This document shows positions 6,108 to 8,689 of a stretch of 8,689 nucleotides of DNA, in pieces. Every line of letters starts with the position of its first letter. Positions within the stretch are counted from its first letter, which is position 1. A model generated the notes under the pieces. That model was not told where the DNA came from. It saw only the letters and a program-made list of their open reading frames with translations, and ran no database searches. Location: contig PMZX01000503.1 of NCBI GenBank assembly GCA_003170035.1, positions 4,092 to 12,780 of the forward strand, given 5' to 3'. The DNA comes from Myxococcales bacterium. GTDB lineage: Bacteria > Myxococcota_A > Polyangia > Fen-1088. A program made the translations under genes and the position numbers.

Positions 6108-7094
6108 CTACCCGCGCTTCATCGCGTCGGCGATCTCGTCCATCGTGGGCATGCCGGAACGCGAACCCAGGCTGCGGCAGGCGAGCCCGGCGGCGGCGTT
6201 GGCAAAGGGCAGGGCGCGCTCCAACGGCCAGCCCTTGATCTGGGCGTAGGCGAAGGCGCCACAGAAAGCGTCGCCAGCGCCGGTAGTGTCTTCCACGAAG
6301 ACGTCGATGGCGTCCTGCTGGACCAGCTTGCTGCCCTCCAGGGCAACCGCACCGGCCTCGCCCATGGTGATGACGGCGATACGCGGGCCCAGACGCGTGA
6401 TCTCGCGCAGGCTGTCGGCCAGCTCGTCAGAAGGCGCCAGCTCGTTGGCAAATCGCTCCGAGCCCACCACGATGTCGGACAGGGTGAGCAGTTCGCCCAT
6501 GCCGCCCGAAAGCTGGCTGGCGTTGAGCAGCACGGTGATGCCTTTGCCCCGCGCCTTTTCCGCGACAGCGGCCTGCAAGGCCGGCTGCGATCCATCGATG
6601 CACAGCAGCCGCGCACCGTCGAGCAATCGGTCGGGCAGATCGCGCGTGGACAGCGGCGTGACGTTGCCCCGAGAAACAAAGACCTTGCGCTTGTGACTCA
6701 GTTCATCGATCTGGATGATCGAGACCGGCGATACCTTGCCCTTTTCGATCGCCAGCACCGATGTGTCGATGTGCAGCTGTTCCAGGGAGCGAAGGATGAA
6801 GCGGCCGAATTCATCGTCGCCCACGCGACCGAAGTAGCGGCCGGCAACCCCGAGCGTGGACAGCACGGCCAGGATGTTGGTCGCCGACCCCCCCCCCTGC
6901 ATGCTGAAGACCGAGACCTCCACCAGCCGCTGTTCGAGGCGCGGAACTACGCACAGCAGGTCCACCGTCGCCAGACCAACGCCCACCGCCAGATCGTCGC
7001 GTGGCGCAGCCGCGCCTCGACTGGAAGACGGTCGGCTCGCAGCAGGACGCATCTTCTTGCGGAGGGGTTTGCGGGGCGGGCGCGCTTTCACCAC
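6108..7094 (-). CDS. PfkB/ribokinase-family carbohydrate kinase
   Basis: This cytoplasmic kinase of 328 residues would transfer phosphate from ATP to a sugar or nucleoside. The core starts near residue 34 (DLAVGVGLATVDLL, with D45 at the substrate-contact position). GGGSATNIL (67-75) is the family N-terminal signature, followed by YFGRVGDDEFG. The C-terminal signature DTTGAGDAFCGAF (269-281) carries the anion hole and catalytic base D275. Before the core is a basic, Ser/Arg/Lys-rich extension of about 33 residues, uncommon for the family. The start is a GTG at 7092-7094, bounded by an in-frame stop at 7104-7106. M15 is an alternative that would shorten the extension. The GGG motif is encoded in a run of ten G. 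It lies 49 bp after the synthase-like gene and 36 bp before the DoxX gene. Family certain, substrate not. Confidence 0.92.
   Translation of the reverse strand: MVKARPPRKPLRKKMRPAASRPSSSRGAAAPRDDLAVGVGLATVDLLCVVPRLEQRLVEVSVFSMQGGGSATNILAVLSTLGVAGRYFGRVGDDEFGRFILRSLEQLHIDTSVLAIEKGKVSPVSIIQIDELSHKRKVFVSRGNVTPLSTRDLPDRLLDGARLLCIDGSQPALQAAVAEKARGKGITVLLNASQLSGGMGELLTLSDIVVGSERFANELAPSDELADSLREITRLGPRIAVITMGEAGAVALEGSKLVQQDAIDVFVEDTTGAGDAFCGAFAYAQIKGWPLERALPFANAAAGLACRSLGSRSGMPTMDEIADAMKRG
6888..6897. repeat. Ten-base homopolymer (C on plus, G in the coding strand) inside the sugar kinase gene
   Basis: The run encodes the end of Gln66 and Gly67-Gly69 of the PfkB N-terminal substrate-binding motif. 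Gain or loss of one base would shift the frame about a fifth of the way into the protein. Tracts of this length slip in replication and in sequencing. As given, the frame is intact on both sides. Confidence 0.9.
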
Positions 7095-7143
7095 GGGCTC
7101 ATGCTACCACCCAATGGAAATTTTTCTTCTTCCACCTGGTAGT

Positions 7144-8689
7144 CTAGTTGGATTCGCGAACATCAGCCGACGCCGGCAGTAGCGGCCGACCCAGCGCACC
7201 CTGTCCATCGATGAAGCGCTCCAGCGCCGCCACCGCTTTCGCGCAGTTCGCGTTCGCGTAGTACGAGCGCCCCAGATAGTAGAGCAGCTCGGGTCGTCGC
7301 TTGACGTACTCGGCGTTGTCAGCCAAAGGCTTCAGCTCGTCGATGGCGTCACCGTAGAACTCGGCCTTGTACTCGAGAACGCCGGTGAGCAAGGCGACGT
7401 CCTGGCCCAGCTTCCCGCCCCAGGTCTCTTCTGGCCAGTCGTCGACCACCTTGAACGCGCTGGCGTACTTGTTCTTGTCCACCAGCGCCGCGATCTGCTG
7501 GTAATCCACGCGCACGCGCTCGGCCACCGCCGGCGCCAGTCCTGGCGGCGGTACCGGCGGCTGCAGACCGTCGTCCGGGGCGAGGGTGATCTCGGGATCG
7601 CGATCCTCGCGGGTGGCCACCAGATCGAGCAGCAGGCGGCTGTGCGCCACCTCGGGGCCGCTACCCGCGGCCTCGGCCCGGCGCTGCCACAGGTGGGCCT
7701 CGCGTGCCTTGCCGTGGGCCAGCAGGCTGCGCGCCAGCCGCGCCGTGGCCAGCGCGCGGTCAGGGCCGTCGTAGCCCGCCACCAGCTCGCTCAGTCGGCC
7801 GTAGGGCCACATCGGGCCGTAGATCTTGGCCAGGTAGGGATCGAACTTGGCGTAGCCCAGCAGATCGCGCGGGGCCGCAAACTCGATAAGTGCGTTGTCG
7901 TCGGTGTTGACCGCTGCGCCGGCGGTGAACGAGCGCAGTTCTTCCGGGCCGAGCAGCAGGAACGCGGGCACGTCGTGGGGCGAAGCGAAGCCAGCCCGCT
8001 TGGCCTCGGCCGCGGTGATCGGGTTCTCAAAGGCGCGCGCGATCTGGCGCACGTCCAGATTGATAGCGTGACGGCTGGCAATGACAATCGTGTCGGACGA
8101 CAGATCCTCGGCCGCGAACACCATCACATAGGGGAATTCCTCGACCAACGTGCGGTAGATGGCCTTGATGTTCCAGGGCGCCATCTCATAGAGCTGTGCC
8201 CATTGGCAGAAGATGCCGTCATCGCGCAGGCGCGCCTTGACGTCCTGGAAATACTCGCGTGTGAACAGGTTGGAAACCCCGGTGATCCACGGATTGGACG
8301 GCTGGCTTATGATGACGTCGAACTTGTCGCTGCGCTGGCTGAGGAAGTTGCGACCGTCGCCGGCCAAGGCGCGCACCTTTGGATTCTCCAGGGGGCGCCG
8401 GTTGACGTCGTCGAAGAAGTGCGACGCTTGGTAGATGGCGGGCTCCAGCTCCACCACTTCCAGCGAGGCGATCGGGTACTGGGTGATGGCCCCCGCGGTC
8501 ACCCCCGAGCCGAACCCCACCAGTGCGACCTTGGGCGGGTGATCGTTCTGGTAGAGCAGGAGCGGCAGAAGACCGACGCTGATCTGAGTCGGCATGTCGG
8601 CGTCGTTGGAGGCGTCGACCTTGCCGTTGTTCTTCATGGAGAACACCTTGCCCCACTGGTCGACCGACACGGTCGTGGCGATGCCGTCC
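7144..8689 (-). CDS. Spermidine-synthase-fold membrane protein (fused MFS/synthase type) with TPR-like C-terminus, partial at N-terminus
   Basis: The frame is open to the right edge, and residues before the first possible GTG (8668-8670) read DGIATT, matching the core strand of spermidine-synthase-like proteins. The gene therefore continues off-window, probably into an N-terminal membrane domain (inference from family architecture). About 514 residues are visible. Numbered from that GTG, they include MKNNGKVDAS and MPTQ (12-29), the SAM-type nucleotide fold motif VALVGFGSGVTAG (48-60), acidic E74 (VVELEP), AGDGRNFL (103-110) and ISQPSNPWITGVSNLFT (121-137). In true aminopropyltransferases the last motif carries the catalytic Asp (D-x-x-D-P type). 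Here it is SQPSNP, so polyamine synthesis is doubtful. The last ~140 residues form helical TPR-like pairs ending LLYYLGRSYYANANCAKAVAALERFI. It is the first visible gene of the minus-strand set with the sugar kinase and DoxX protein. Confidence 0.85.
   Translation of the reverse strand, partial: DGIATTVSVDQWGKVFSMKNNGKVDASNDADMPTQISVGLLPLLLYQNDHPPKVALVGFGSGVTAGAITQYPIASLEVVELEPAIYQASHFFDDVNRRPLENPKVRALAGDGRNFLSQRSDKFDVIISQPSNPWITGVSNLFTREYFQDVKARLRDDGIFCQWAQLYEMAPWNIKAIYRTLVEEFPYVMVFAAEDLSSDTIVIASRHAINLDVRQIARAFENPITAAEAKRAGFASPHDVPAFLLLGPEELRSFTAGAAVNTDDNALIEFAAPRDLLGYAKFDPYLAKIYGPMWPYGRLSELVAGYDGPDRALATARLARSLLAHGKAREAHLWQRRAEAAGSGPEVAHSRLLLDLVATREDRDPEITLAPDDGLQPPVPPPGLAPAVAERVRVDYQQIAALVDKNKYASAFKVVDDWPEETWGGKLGQDVALLTGVLEYKAEFYGDAIDELKPLADNAEYVKRRPELLYYLGRSYYANANCAKAVAALERFIDGQGALGRPLLPASADVRESN

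Noticed and set aside
1..8689. CRISPR arrays, tRNA or rRNA genes, insertion sequences or integrases
   Set aside because: No regularly spaced direct repeats, RNA-gene landmarks, or transposase or integrase motifs were seen. The gene style is uniform and chromosome-like.

Overview
The window is GC-rich with strong G/C bias at third codon positions, uses some GTG starts, and carries a sigma-54 type regulator. It looks chromosomal and Gram-negative (an outer-membrane TolC-type channel is encoded). The style suggests Myxococcota or a related former deltaproteobacterial lineage, but no marker gene fixes the taxon.

Left half (1-5516): a divergent efflux and regulation locus. On the minus strand, 1-1010 encodes a HlyD/YbhG-type periplasmic adaptor that runs off the left edge. 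On the plus strand, 1409-2746 encodes a TolC-family outer-membrane channel. It is followed with a 1-base overlap by a six-TM histidine kinase with a RegB-like membrane sensor (2746-4074), a possible 23-codon coupling ORF (4108-4179), and an NtrC-class sigma-54 activator (4173-5516). The 398-bp divergent intergenic region holds a -24/-12 (sigma-54) promoter match facing each way: 1037-1052 on minus (11 of 12 consensus positions) and 1369-1384 on plus (9 of 12). A 21-bp palindrome lies about midway between the two predicted start sites. My model is a self-contained export module: adaptor and channel (with a pump expected off the left edge) are made from two sigma-54 promoters, activated by the EBP encoded in the tolC operon and controlled by its membrane kinase.

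Junction (5517-5615): the activator gene ends inside a perfect 24-bp-arm inverted repeat, followed by a second 12-bp-arm hairpin. These separate it from a convergent gene set. Neither hairpin has a T-tract.

Right half (5616-8689, all minus strand): a likely operon read leftwards. It contains a spermidine-synthase-fold membrane protein with a C-terminal TPR-like region (partial, runs off the right edge), a PfkB/ribokinase-family sugar kinase with a 10-base G tract in its substrate-binding motif, and a DoxX-family four-TM protein. Substrates of the transporter, kinase and synthase-like protein cannot be read from the sequence.
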